The position numbers and the translations under genes are program-made. 64,000 nt of DNA, taken from positions 1-64,000 of the forward strand of contig JALRDO010000008.1 of the NCBI GenBank assembly GCA_023262185.1. Direction: 5' to 3'. Positions 57,332 through 64,000 of this stretch are shown here, one piece after another. The notes under the pieces were generated by a model. It saw only the letters and a list, made by a program, of their open reading frames with translations. It had not been told where the DNA came from and did not search any database. Within the stretch, counting starts at the first letter, position 1; every line of letters starts with the position of its first letter. This DNA comes from Flavobacteriaceae bacterium (GTDB lineage Bacteria; Bacteroidota; Bacteroidia; Flavobacteriales; Flavobacteriaceae).

Positions 57332-58455
57332 GGTGAAGTAGAGGCGCGCTTTGGTTTGTGAATGAGTTTGGTCATTTGCAATGCCATGTCGCTGAAGAGC
57401 AACTTCGTGTTGGCATTGCGTGAGTGATTGTATAGAGCTTCTTCTAAAAAGGCGTTAAGGTCTAGGGTGTTTTCTTCATGAACAAAAGGAGCAAATCGCT
57501 CTAGCAAGAATCCGTCTGCTAGCTCTTTTTTGGCAACAAGACGCTCAGCCCCGTATTGAAGCAGCATGGCTGAACGAATCTGCCGTTGCGCAAAGCGCAG
57601 AAAACGGCGCTGATGCTCTTTAGACATTGAAGCCAAACGCTCGGCCCAATCGAGCAAGACACCGACTGCAGAGGGGTCTTTTTTAACCTTAAAGGCAGAG
57701 CGAACCCATTCGACAAAAAACCGCTCAAAAACCTCTTCAGCATCGTCTTCTGCGAGCATAGAAAGGGCAACACTAAGGCTTCCTTCTGCGCGCAAAGCAA
57801 TTTCTTTAGCACGTTCATTTGACATACCTCGTTTTTGGATATAACCAACAAGGACGTCGAAGGGCTCAGGACGCACAACCAACCTCTGGCAACGAGAGCT
57901 TATGGTTTGAAGCATACGCTCTTCGCGCTGAACAAGAAGCAAGAAATGGGTGTTTTTGGGCGGCTCTTCGATCACCTTAAGCAACTTGTTTGCCGCCTCA
58001 GTATTCATTTGCTCGGCCCCCCATATAACTATAATTCTAGAATGGTGTTGCACCGGCTTCAGAGCGGTGTGTTTCAATATTTCACGCGCCATGTCCACTT
58101 TGATGAGGGCCCCCTTATCTTCAATGCCGGCCGTGGCATACCACTGGTCTAGCGAAAGATGAGGGTTGTCGAGCACAGCTGCACGAAACAAATCCATGAA
58201 ATCCGAACAGAGCGGATCCTTTTTAACCAAAGGAGAATTGTTGATCGGAAAAACAAAGTGAACGTCAGGATGAAGCATGCGCTCAAAAGAAGGAGCGCGA
58301 TCGAGAAGCTCATTTACATACCAAAGGGCTAACGGAAGCGCCGACTGATTGTTTTGAGCTACTAATACCTGCGCATGCGGAACCCGACGGCTTTCAATGA
58401 CAGATTTGAGGTACGCTTTGCCACTCTCATATCCGTCAATCGTCGAAAAATCCAT
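57328..58455 (-). CDS. holB: DNA polymerase III subunit delta'
   Basis: A clamp-loader subunit. The 375-residue protein has the N-terminal YESGKAYLKSVIESRRVPHAQVL, lacks a Walker A motif as delta' does, and contains KVIEEPPKNTHFLLLVQREERMLQTISSRCQRL, the sensor 1/SRC region, with EAANKLLKVIEE. The zinc module of some delta' proteins is missing. It lies just downstream of a leaderless-type promoter. Confidence 0.9.
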   Translation of the reverse strand: MDFSTIDGYESGKAYLKSVIESRRVPHAQVLVAQNNQSALPLALWYVNELLDRAPSFERMLHPDVHFVFPINNSPLVKKDPLCSDFMDLFRAAVLDNPHLSLDQWYATAGIEDKGALIKVDMAREILKHTALKPVQHHSRIIVIWGAEQMNTEAANKLLKVIEEPPKNTHFLLLVQREERMLQTISSRCQRLVVRPEPFDVLVGYIQKRGMSNERAKEIALRAEGSLSVALSMLAEDDAEEVFERFFVEWVRSAFKVKKDPSAVGVLLDWAERLASMSKEHQRRFLRFAQRQIRSAMLLQYGAERLVAKKELADGFLLERFAPFVHEENTLDLNAFLEEALYNHSRNANTKLLFSDMALQMTKLIHKPKRASTSP

Positions 58456-58459
58456 GTCT

Positions 58460-58467
58460 CAAAGATA
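58460..58467 (-). promoter_or_regulatory. -7 box of holB, ending 4 bases before the start
   Basis: TATCTTTG on the minus strand ends 4 bases before the holB ATG at 58455, predicting a leaderless mRNA. It is divergent from the pgk box. Confidence 0.55.
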
Positions 58468-58476
58468 GTATTTCGT

Positions 58477-58484
58477 TACTTTTG
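58477..58484 (+). promoter_or_regulatory. -7 box of pgk
   Basis: TACTTTTG, a perfect TAnnTTTG match ending 22 bases before the pgk ATG. It lies 9 bases from the oppositely directed holB box. Confidence 0.55.
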
Positions 58485-58506
58485 AAAGAATCAAAAAACA
58501 CCAAGA

Positions 58507-59697
58507 ATGAAGACCGTATCTTCTTTCAATTTTAATAAAAAACGCGCGCTTATTCGAGTTGACTTTAATGTGCCTCTCGACGCTGAAAAGCAGATTACTG
58601 ACACAAGCCGAATCGAGGCGGCTAAGCCAACCATAGTTCACATTTTAGAACAAGGCGGAAGCGTTGTTCTTATGAGTCATTTAGGGCGTCCAGAAGGGAA
58701 GCCGTCGAGCGATTTTTCACTACGCCATATTGTTGATCGAGTCTCAGAAATCATTGGAGTAAGCGTTCAATTCAGTGAAGCCACCATAGGCGAACAGGCC
58801 GAGAAAGCCACTGCCGAATTAGCTCCAGGGCAGGTGTTGCTTCTTGAAAACCTAAGATTTTTTAACGAGGAGACCGACGGAGACCAAGCCTTTGCAGAAG
58901 CGCTGTCAAAGCTTGGAGACATTTATGTTAATGACGCTTTCGGAACGGCGCATCGCGCCCATGCATCTACCGCCATTATTGCCAAGTATTTTGGCGAAAA
59001 CAAATGTTTTGGCTTATTAATGGAAAAAGAAATCAGGGCCATTGAACAGGTATTAAAAACAGGCGAAAAGCCTATAACCGCTATCATGGGAGGCTCTAAG
59101 GTGTCGTCTAAAATCACAATAATCGAAAATGTTCTTCCGGCTATTGACCATCTCATTGTAGGAGGAGGTATGACCTATACCTTTGTTAAGGCATTAGGCG
59201 GATCTGTGGGGGACTCAATCTGCGAAAACGATAAACTAGACCTCGCGCTAAGCATCTTAGAGAAGGCCAAAGAACACAACGTTGCGGTGCACATACCAGT
59301 AGACGTAATAGCTGCCGACGACTTTTCTGAAAATGCCAACGCCAAGATTGTCGATTCAAACGCCATTGAGGCCGGATGGCAAGGCTTAGACGCAGGCCCG
59401 AAGACACTTGAACAATTTGAGAAGGTCATTTTGGCGTCTAAAACATTGTTGTGGAACGGCCCTGTAGGTGTTTTTGAAATGGACGCTTTTTCAGGCGGAA
59501 CCAAGGCCGTTGGTCGATTTGTTCAAGCAGCAACTGAAAATGGCGCCTTCTCTTTGGTAGGAGGAGGAGACTCGGTTGCCGCAGTAAAGCAATTCGGATT
59601 TAGCGATAAGGTAAGCTACGTCTCAACTGGAGGCGGCGCGATGCTAGAGAGCCTAGAAGGAAGAACGCTTCCGGGTGTTGCCGCGATTTTAGAATAA
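58507..59697 (+). CDS. pgk: Phosphoglycerate kinase
   Basis: Glycolytic kinase, 396 residues. Visible are RALIRVDFNVPLDAEKQITD, VVLMSHLGRPEG, VLLLENLRFFNEETDGD, YVNDAFGTAHRAHAST, the hinge region with MGGSKVSSKI, WNGPVGVFEMDAFSGGT and the nucleotide loop VGGGDSVAAVKQFG ending STGGGAMLESLEGRTLPG. It is complete and has the usual length. Confidence 0.98.
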   Translation: MKTVSSFNFNKKRALIRVDFNVPLDAEKQITDTSRIEAAKPTIVHILEQGGSVVLMSHLGRPEGKPSSDFSLRHIVDRVSEIIGVSVQFSEATIGEQAEKATAELAPGQVLLLENLRFFNEETDGDQAFAEALSKLGDIYVNDAFGTAHRAHASTAIIAKYFGENKCFGLLMEKEIRAIEQVLKTGEKPITAIMGGSKVSSKITIIENVLPAIDHLIVGGGMTYTFVKALGGSVGDSICENDKLDLALSILEKAKEHNVAVHIPVDVIAADDFSENANAKIVDSNAIEAGWQGLDAGPKTLEQFEKVILASKTLLWNGPVGVFEMDAFSGGTKAVGRFVQAATENGAFSLVGGGDSVAAVKQFGFSDKVSYVSTGGGAMLESLEGRTLPGVAAILE

Positions 59698-59702
59698 GCA
59701 TT

Positions 59703-61028
59703 ATGGTCAAAAAGGGGACAGCATTACTTTTAGGGATTATCGGTATCGCCTTTCAGGCAGAAGCCCAAGGCGGGCCTAAGGGCTCTGTCCGCGCTGATGA
59801 ACTCAAAGAGTTTGCTAAAGCCGCACTATATGCGGACGAAAAAAACCTTTCTTACGAGCTCCCCGATCTTTACCAGGCTTATCGATACGATTCATTGTGG
59901 TTAGAAGAGCTCGTTAAAGCGCGTAGCCTTTTCGTTAATATGCCGACGCCTACGAGCGAGTCAACGGAGAGCAACTTGAGCACAGATGATCTCAAAGCCC
60001 GACTTGTCTTGCTCAACGAAAAGACACCTTTTGACTTGGTATACAGCCCTATTCTTGAGCGTGAAATCGCACGCTATCTGAGAGGAGATGCGACACTTAT
60101 CAGAAAGATGAGGGATTTAAGCACCTTTTATTTTCCGCTTTTTGAAGAAGAGCTTGATAAAGAGAATATGCCGCTTGAGATGAAGTATTTGGCGATCGTT
60201 GAATCAGCCTTAGACCCCAGGGCTCAATCGTATGTAGGGGCGAAGGGGCTGTGGCAATTTATGTATCCGACCGCCAAGATGTTTGACCTCGAGATCAACA
60301 ACTATGTCGATGAAAGGATGAGCCCTTCAAAGTCTACCCAAGCAGCTGTCGCATACCTCAAGCAGTTATACGGCATCTTCGAAAACTGGGACCTGGCTTT
60401 GGCGGCGTACAATTCTGGGCCGGGAAACGTGTCTAAGGCCATACGCCGATCAGGTGGATATACCAACTACTGGAACATCCGCCCGTATTTGCCAAAAGAA
60501 ACGGCAGACTATGTTCCGAGATTTTATGCAGTGATGTATCTCTTTGAAAACGCCGCAGCCCACCAGCTGGCCCCGTCGCACAAGGGCAGAACGTATTTTG
60601 AAACAGATACGATTCACCTCAAACACAGCGTAGACTTTGCGCAGCTTTCAAAGCAACTGCCAATAACAGTCGAGCAGTTATCAGCACTGAATCCTGAATA
60701 CAAGCTCAACCTCATTCCGTATTCGAGCGACAATAAAAGGCCGCTAAGACTTCCTAAGGCGTTAATTGGCGCGTTTCTTGCGCAAGAACAAGAGGTGTAT
60801 GCGGCCGCAAAAGAGGCCGAGAACGCCAGAGAAAAACCGCTTCCTGAGCTCATCAACGCACCTGAGCGCCTGCGCTACCGCGTAAGGCCCGGCGACGCAT
60901 TAAGCATCATTGCTGAGCGCTATGGGGTGAGTGTTTCTCAGATCAAAACCTGGAACAACCTCAAAGGCAACACCATTCGCGTGGGCCAACGCTTAACCGT
61001 ATACCCGAGAAGACAGCCTAAATCTTAG
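59703..61028 (+). CDS. Membrane-bound lytic transglycosylase D-like protein with LysM
   Basis: A 441-residue peptidoglycan-cleaving enzyme. A signal-like N-terminus (ALLLGIIGIAFQAEAQ) precedes the SLT domain near residues 140-290: LAIVESALDPRAQSYVGAKGLWQFM contains the catalytic glutamate, and ALAAYNSGPGNVSKAI follows. A LysM domain occupies about 395-438 (YRVRPGDALSIIAERYGVSV) and a weaker LysM-like part lies near 300-345. The arrangement is that of MltD. DUF4837 follows after 5 bases. Confidence 0.92.
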   Translation: MVKKGTALLLGIIGIAFQAEAQGGPKGSVRADELKEFAKAALYADEKNLSYELPDLYQAYRYDSLWLEELVKARSLFVNMPTPTSESTESNLSTDDLKARLVLLNEKTPFDLVYSPILEREIARYLRGDATLIRKMRDLSTFYFPLFEEELDKENMPLEMKYLAIVESALDPRAQSYVGAKGLWQFMYPTAKMFDLEINNYVDERMSPSKSTQAAVAYLKQLYGIFENWDLALAAYNSGPGNVSKAIRRSGGYTNYWNIRPYLPKETADYVPRFYAVMYLFENAAAHQLAPSHKGRTYFETDTIHLKHSVDFAQLSKQLPITVEQLSALNPEYKLNLIPYSSDNKRPLRLPKALIGAFLAQEQEVYAAAKEAENAREKPLPELINAPERLRYRVRPGDALSIIAERYGVSVSQIKTWNNLKGNTIRVGQRLTVYPRRQPKS

Positions 61029-61033
61029 CCACG

Positions 61034-62035
61034 ATGAAGAAACACATGCTACCAATTTTCGCTATCGTCTTAATGGGGTTAAGCATTGCGGCTTGCGAGC
61101 AAAAAGAGGTTAAAAACTACCTTCCTGAATCGAACGGCCCTTTGAACGAGGTTATTGTAGTAGCTGACACCGACATTTTAGACGGGACGGCCGGAGGCGC
61201 ATTGAAATCGTACTTGTCACAACGGCAGTTAGGGCTTGGTGTTGATGAAGCGAAATACACTATTCGGCACTTGACTCCTGATCTTTTCAAGGGGGCGATC
61301 ATGCGTTCGAGATCAGTAGTTTACATGCAGCTCGACACCCTCTCTCGCGCTCACGTCAAAAGAGACATGTATGCGAGGCCGCAACACTTGGTGGTGATCA
61401 AGGGAAGAAATGAATTAGAGCTCGCTCAAAACGTAGATCAAATTATGCTTCAGGCCGTCGACAGTTTTCGACAAAGCGACCTACGAGTCGCTCAAGGCCG
61501 CTTCAAACGTTCTTTATATACAGAGCCTAGGCTTAATTCAACCTTCGGAATCGATCTTACGATACCCTCAATTTATCGCCCCGCAAAATTCACAGAAGAC
61601 TTTGCATGGATAGACCGTCCTATTGAAAATGGTACGATGAATCTTTTGGTGTACGCAGTAAACCCTGGGAAATTTTCAGATGAAAACACCTTCTTAGAAG
61701 ATTTGATTCGTATACGAGATTCGGTCGGAAGAGCCCAGGTTCCTGGTCCAGACATTGAAGGCGCTCAAACCTATATGCAAACCGAACCTATCTTTAGACC
61801 TTACGTTTTTGGAACAGAAGTAAACGGCTTCAGGGCCGCAGAAATGAGGGGAATGTGGGACATAAACGGCTATCCCATGGCAGGGCCCTTTATCACCTAT
61901 GTGATTAACGACACCATTAACAAGCGAAACCTTGTGCTTGAGGGGTTTGTGTTTGCACCAAACAAAGAAAAGAGAGATTACCTCTTTGAGTTAGAGGCAA
62001 TTATCAAAACGCTTAAAATTGAAAAAATAGACTAG
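61034..62035 (+). CDS. DUF4837 family lipoprotein
   Basis: A 333-residue lipoprotein (IVLMGLSIAACEQKE carries the lipobox cysteine). It belongs to the Bacteroidota family DUF4837, of unknown function, and shows NEVIVVADTDILDGTAGGAL and RSRSVVYMQLDTLSRAHVKRDMYARPQHLVVIKGRN. The late part has PYVFGTEVNGFRAAEMRGMWDINGYPMAGPF. It is downstream of a transglycosylase gene, which may place it in envelope biology. It converges on tatA. Confidence 0.82.
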   Translation: MKKHMLPIFAIVLMGLSIAACEQKEVKNYLPESNGPLNEVIVVADTDILDGTAGGALKSYLSQRQLGLGVDEAKYTIRHLTPDLFKGAIMRSRSVVYMQLDTLSRAHVKRDMYARPQHLVVIKGRNELELAQNVDQIMLQAVDSFRQSDLRVAQGRFKRSLYTEPRLNSTFGIDLTIPSIYRPAKFTEDFAWIDRPIENGTMNLLVYAVNPGKFSDENTFLEDLIRIRDSVGRAQVPGPDIEGAQTYMQTEPIFRPYVFGTEVNGFRAAEMRGMWDINGYPMAGPFITYVINDTINKRNLVLEGFVFAPNKEKRDYLFELEAIIKTLKIEKID

Positions 62036-62053
62036 AAGCAGTGAAGCTTAGTC

Positions 62054-62245
62054 CTATTTAGACCCTAGATTCTTGTCTTCTTTGTTTTTGTCTTCGGCAG
62101 AAGCGTCTTTGAACTCTTTAATTCCACTTCCTAGACCTCTCATGAGTTCTGGAATCTTCTTTCCTCCAAAAAGAAGAAGAACGATTATCACAACAAGGAC
62201 TATTTGCCAAGGACCTACTAGGCCTAATGAAATTGCGAATGACAT
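62054..62245 (-). CDS. tatA: Sec-independent protein translocase subunit TatA/TatE
   Basis: A 63-residue component of the twin-arginine export pore. One membrane helix (PWQIVLVVIIVLLLFGGKKI) is followed by the amphipathic helix with PELMRGLGSGIKEFKDA and a charged tail (SAEDKNKEDKNLGSK). The FGGKKIPELMRGLG motif is diagnostic. tatC is not in the window. No exact TAnnTTTG box is visible upstream. Confidence 0.93.
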   Translation of the reverse strand: MSFAISLGLVGPWQIVLVVIIVLLLFGGKKIPELMRGLGSGIKEFKDASAEDKNKEDKNLGSK

Positions 62246-62306
62246 ACTAAAGGTGTTTATAGAAATGTAAATGTAGTAAAATTAAAGTGTTTCGGGGGTC
62301 ATCGCG

Positions 62307-62314
62307 TATATTTG
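62307..62314 (+). promoter_or_regulatory. -7 box of the M23 peptidase, ending 5 bases before the start
   Basis: TATATTTG ends 5 bases before the ATG at 62320, again predicting a leaderless transcript. It lies between the upstream GTG at 62287 and the ATG, favouring the ATG as the real start. Confidence 0.55.
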
Positions 62315-62319
62315 TCTTC

Positions 62320-63192
62320 ATGGCAAAAGACACTTCAGATCAGCCCAAAGAACGGTCAAAGCTGTTCGACAAGATTAAGCTGGTGGTCGTAAACGACAGC
62401 ACCTTTGAAGAGTTGTATTCACAAAGCCTTAGCCGACTAAACGCTTACTCTATTATTGTCTTTTTTGTCGCCCTCATCGCCCTTTTCACTTTTGTGTTGA
62501 CAGCAACTACCCCGCTGAGGTATTTGATTCCGGGGATTGAGTCCTCTGAGGTTCAACGAGAGGTGGTAAGACTCGCACTACGCACAGACTCTATCTATCA
62601 AGTGATGGAGCGTGACAAGCGCTATATCAATCAAATTGGCAGCGTAGTTCGAGGCGAAGTAAGCTATGACGACCTCCCTAAAGACAGCCTTATTCTTGAT
62701 CAAACACTAGTGTTGTCAGACGCCGCCCTCGAGGCGCAAAAAAACGTAGCAATGCTGGCCTTAGAGCGAGAGGTAAGAAGAGAAGACCAGTACAACCCTT
62801 TAATTTCTGAAGACAGCTTTGAAAACCTTATGTTTTTCGTTCCTGTCGAAGGGGTGATCTCTCAAAATTACGATCCGCGTTCAGGACATTTAGCCACAGA
62901 CATTGCGGCCAGAACTGGGGCAGCAGTAAAAGCCGTTGCTGACGCTACTGTAATTCATGCAGAATGGTCAAGCGACACAGGATACAATCTTATCTTGATT
63001 CACCCAAACAACATGTTGTCGGTGTACAAGCACAACGGAGAGATATTTAAAAAACAAGGGGACGCTGTAAGGGCAGGCGAAGTGGTGGCTTTAGTGGGTG
63101 ACACTGGAGAGCTTTCGACAGGAGCACACCTTCACTTTGAACTTTGGAGAAACGGAAAGCCGGTTGACCCTCAAAACTATATCGACTTCTGA
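62320..63192 (+). CDS. M23 family metallopeptidase
   Basis: A 290-residue inner-membrane-anchored LytM-domain protein from the ATG at 62320. A cytoplasmic N-terminus of about 40 residues precedes one membrane segment near 45-65 (IIVFFVALIALFTFVLTATT), then a helical part, and the M23 domain from about 175. GHLATDIAA near 188 and HLHFEL near 270 contain the zinc ligands, so it is probably active in peptidoglycan hydrolysis. The stop overlaps the GH3-family start (TGATG). Confidence 0.92.
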   Translation: MAKDTSDQPKERSKLFDKIKLVVVNDSTFEELYSQSLSRLNAYSIIVFFVALIALFTFVLTATTPLRYLIPGIESSEVQREVVRLALRTDSIYQVMERDKRYINQIGSVVRGEVSYDDLPKDSLILDQTLVLSDAALEAQKNVAMLALEREVRREDQYNPLISEDSFENLMFFVPVEGVISQNYDPRSGHLATDIAARTGAAVKAVADATVIHAEWSSDTGYNLILIHPNNMLSVYKHNGEIFKKQGDAVRAGEVVALVGDTGELSTGAHLHFELWRNGKPVDPQNYIDF

Positions 63193-64000
63193 TGGGGCTT
63201 AAATCACTTTTGGCGAAGCCATATGCGAGATGGCAAGTGAGAAAAGAGCGGCAATGGGCGCAGCACCCTAAAGCCACCCAAGAAAAAGTGTTTGCACAGC
63301 TAGTGCAAGCCGCAGCAGCCACCGCTTTCGGAAAAGACCACGGCTTTGATCAGATCAAAAGCCACGCAGATTTTGTTGAGCGCGTCCCGGTTAGAGATTA
63401 CGAAGACCTTAAGCCTTATGTTGAACGCATCATAGGTGGAGAGAAAAGCGTGCTGTGGCCCGGACAGCCAGAGTATCTTGCCAAAACCTCAGGAACGACC
63501 TCAGGCGCTAAATATATCCCTATTACAAAGGCCTCAATGAAAGAGCAGGTCAAGTCTTCAAAGCTTGCGCTCCTGAACTATATCGTTGAAAGCGGCAACG
63601 CTAACTATGTAAGCGGGAAAATGATCTTTCTGCAAGGGAGCCCTGTATTGGGTAAAAAGGGGGCCATTAAATCCGGAAGGCTCTCGGGCATTTCAGCACA
63701 CTATTTGCCAAACTATTTGCTAAAAAATCGACTCCCAAGTTGGGAGACCAATTGTATTGAAGACTGGGAAACCAAGGTAGAGGCTGTGGTTGACGAAACA
63801 ATCACCCAAGACATGACGCTTATTGCAGGCATTCCATCATGGGTGCAAATGTACTTTGAGCGCCTCTTGGCCCGAACCGGAAAGACCGTGGGAAGCCTGT
63901 TTCCTAACTTTTCACTTTTTGTTTACGGAGGGGTGAATTTTGAACCCTATCGCCAAAAATTTGAGTCCCTCATCGGAAGAAAGGTCGACAGCGTCGAGCT
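63192..64000 (+). CDS. GH3 auxin-responsive promoter family protein, N-terminal part
   Basis: The gene runs off the window edge; 269 residues are seen. The N-terminus RWQVRKERQWAQHPKATQEK and the adenylate-forming motif YLAKTSGTTSGAKYIPIT match the GH3 acyl-adenylate family, whose plant members conjugate amino acids to hormones. Later MTLIAGIPSWVQMYFERLL and FVYGGVNFEPY also fit. In Bacteroidota the function is unknown. It follows the M23 gene with a one-base overlap. Confidence 0.88.
   Translation, partial: MGLKSLLAKPYARWQVRKERQWAQHPKATQEKVFAQLVQAAAATAFGKDHGFDQIKSHADFVERVPVRDYEDLKPYVERIIGGEKSVLWPGQPEYLAKTSGTTSGAKYIPITKASMKEQVKSSKLALLNYIVESGNANYVSGKMIFLQGSPVLGKKGAIKSGRLSGISAHYLPNYLLKNRLPSWETNCIEDWETKVEAVVDETITQDMTLIAGIPSWVQMYFERLLARTGKTVGSLFPNFSLFVYGGVNFEPYRQKFESLIGRKVDSVE

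Overview
The window is 64 kb of a chromosome from the phylum Bacteroidota, most likely the order Flavobacteriales. Several things point there: a SUF operon that includes DUF2480 and a DUF59 protein, a PhzF gene between hemF and hemB, DUF4837, a bacterial GH3-family protein, VPS10/sortilin-like and SulP proteins of Bacteroidota type, few Shine-Dalgarno sequences, and many copies of the Bacteroidota -7 promoter box TAnnTTTG just upstream of start codons. Genes are tightly packed, often overlapping by a few bases. There is no phage, insertion sequence or CRISPR array. Most of the window is housekeeping.

Layout. 0-2.4 kb: heme genes (hemF, cut by the window edge, PhzF, hemB). 2.4-3.8 kb: an AT-rich unknown membrane protein. 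3.9-5.1 kb: hflX. 5.1-11.5 kb, minus strand: the SUF iron-sulfur assembly operon (sufA, B, C, D, S, E, DUF59, DUF2480). 11.6-17.7 kb: thiL, a GH16 glucanase with an aminopeptidase P, and a large secreted beta-propeller protein. 17.8-21.2 kb: succinate dehydrogenase sdhCAB. 21.3-25.0 kb, minus strand: DUF177, rpmF, fabH, accB, accC (start of fatty-acid synthesis). 25-26.8 kb: pdxA and ribE, divergent. 26.8-32.6 kb: a sodium:solute symporter, a frameshifted small secreted protein, an esterase, a sugar porter and two envelope proteins.

32.6-34.3 kb: an AT-rich DUF418 gene, a mostly non-coding stretch and tRNA-Met. 34.3-38.8 kb: rbfA, an ABC permease-like protein, dusB and lepA. 38.8-46.5 kb: an overlapping run of universal stress protein, SulP transporter, metallo-hydrolase, subtilase, M1 peptidase and rnpA. 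46.5-50.4 kb: a GNAT acetyltransferase, rpiB, rnr behind a very AT-rich 400-bp gap, tRNA-Cys and folB. 50.4-59.7 kb: glnS and gltX (convergent), ybeY, mnmG, a methyltransferase, a DoxX-like protein, holB and pgk. 59.7-64 kb: a lytic transglycosylase, DUF4837, tatA, an M23 peptidase and the start of a GH3-family gene.

The most noteworthy signals are not genes. Two 16-bp parS-like sites flank mnmG; one encodes the last residues of YbeY. This suggests the window lies close to the replication origin. At five genes a TAnnTTTG box ends only 4-5 bases before the start codon, which predicts leaderless transcripts. I found no convincing new multi-gene defence or biosynthetic system. The best candidates for unknown biology are the AT-rich propeller-type membrane protein at 2.4-3.8 kb, the C-terminal extension of the SulP transporter, and the AT-rich DUF418/tRNA-Met region.
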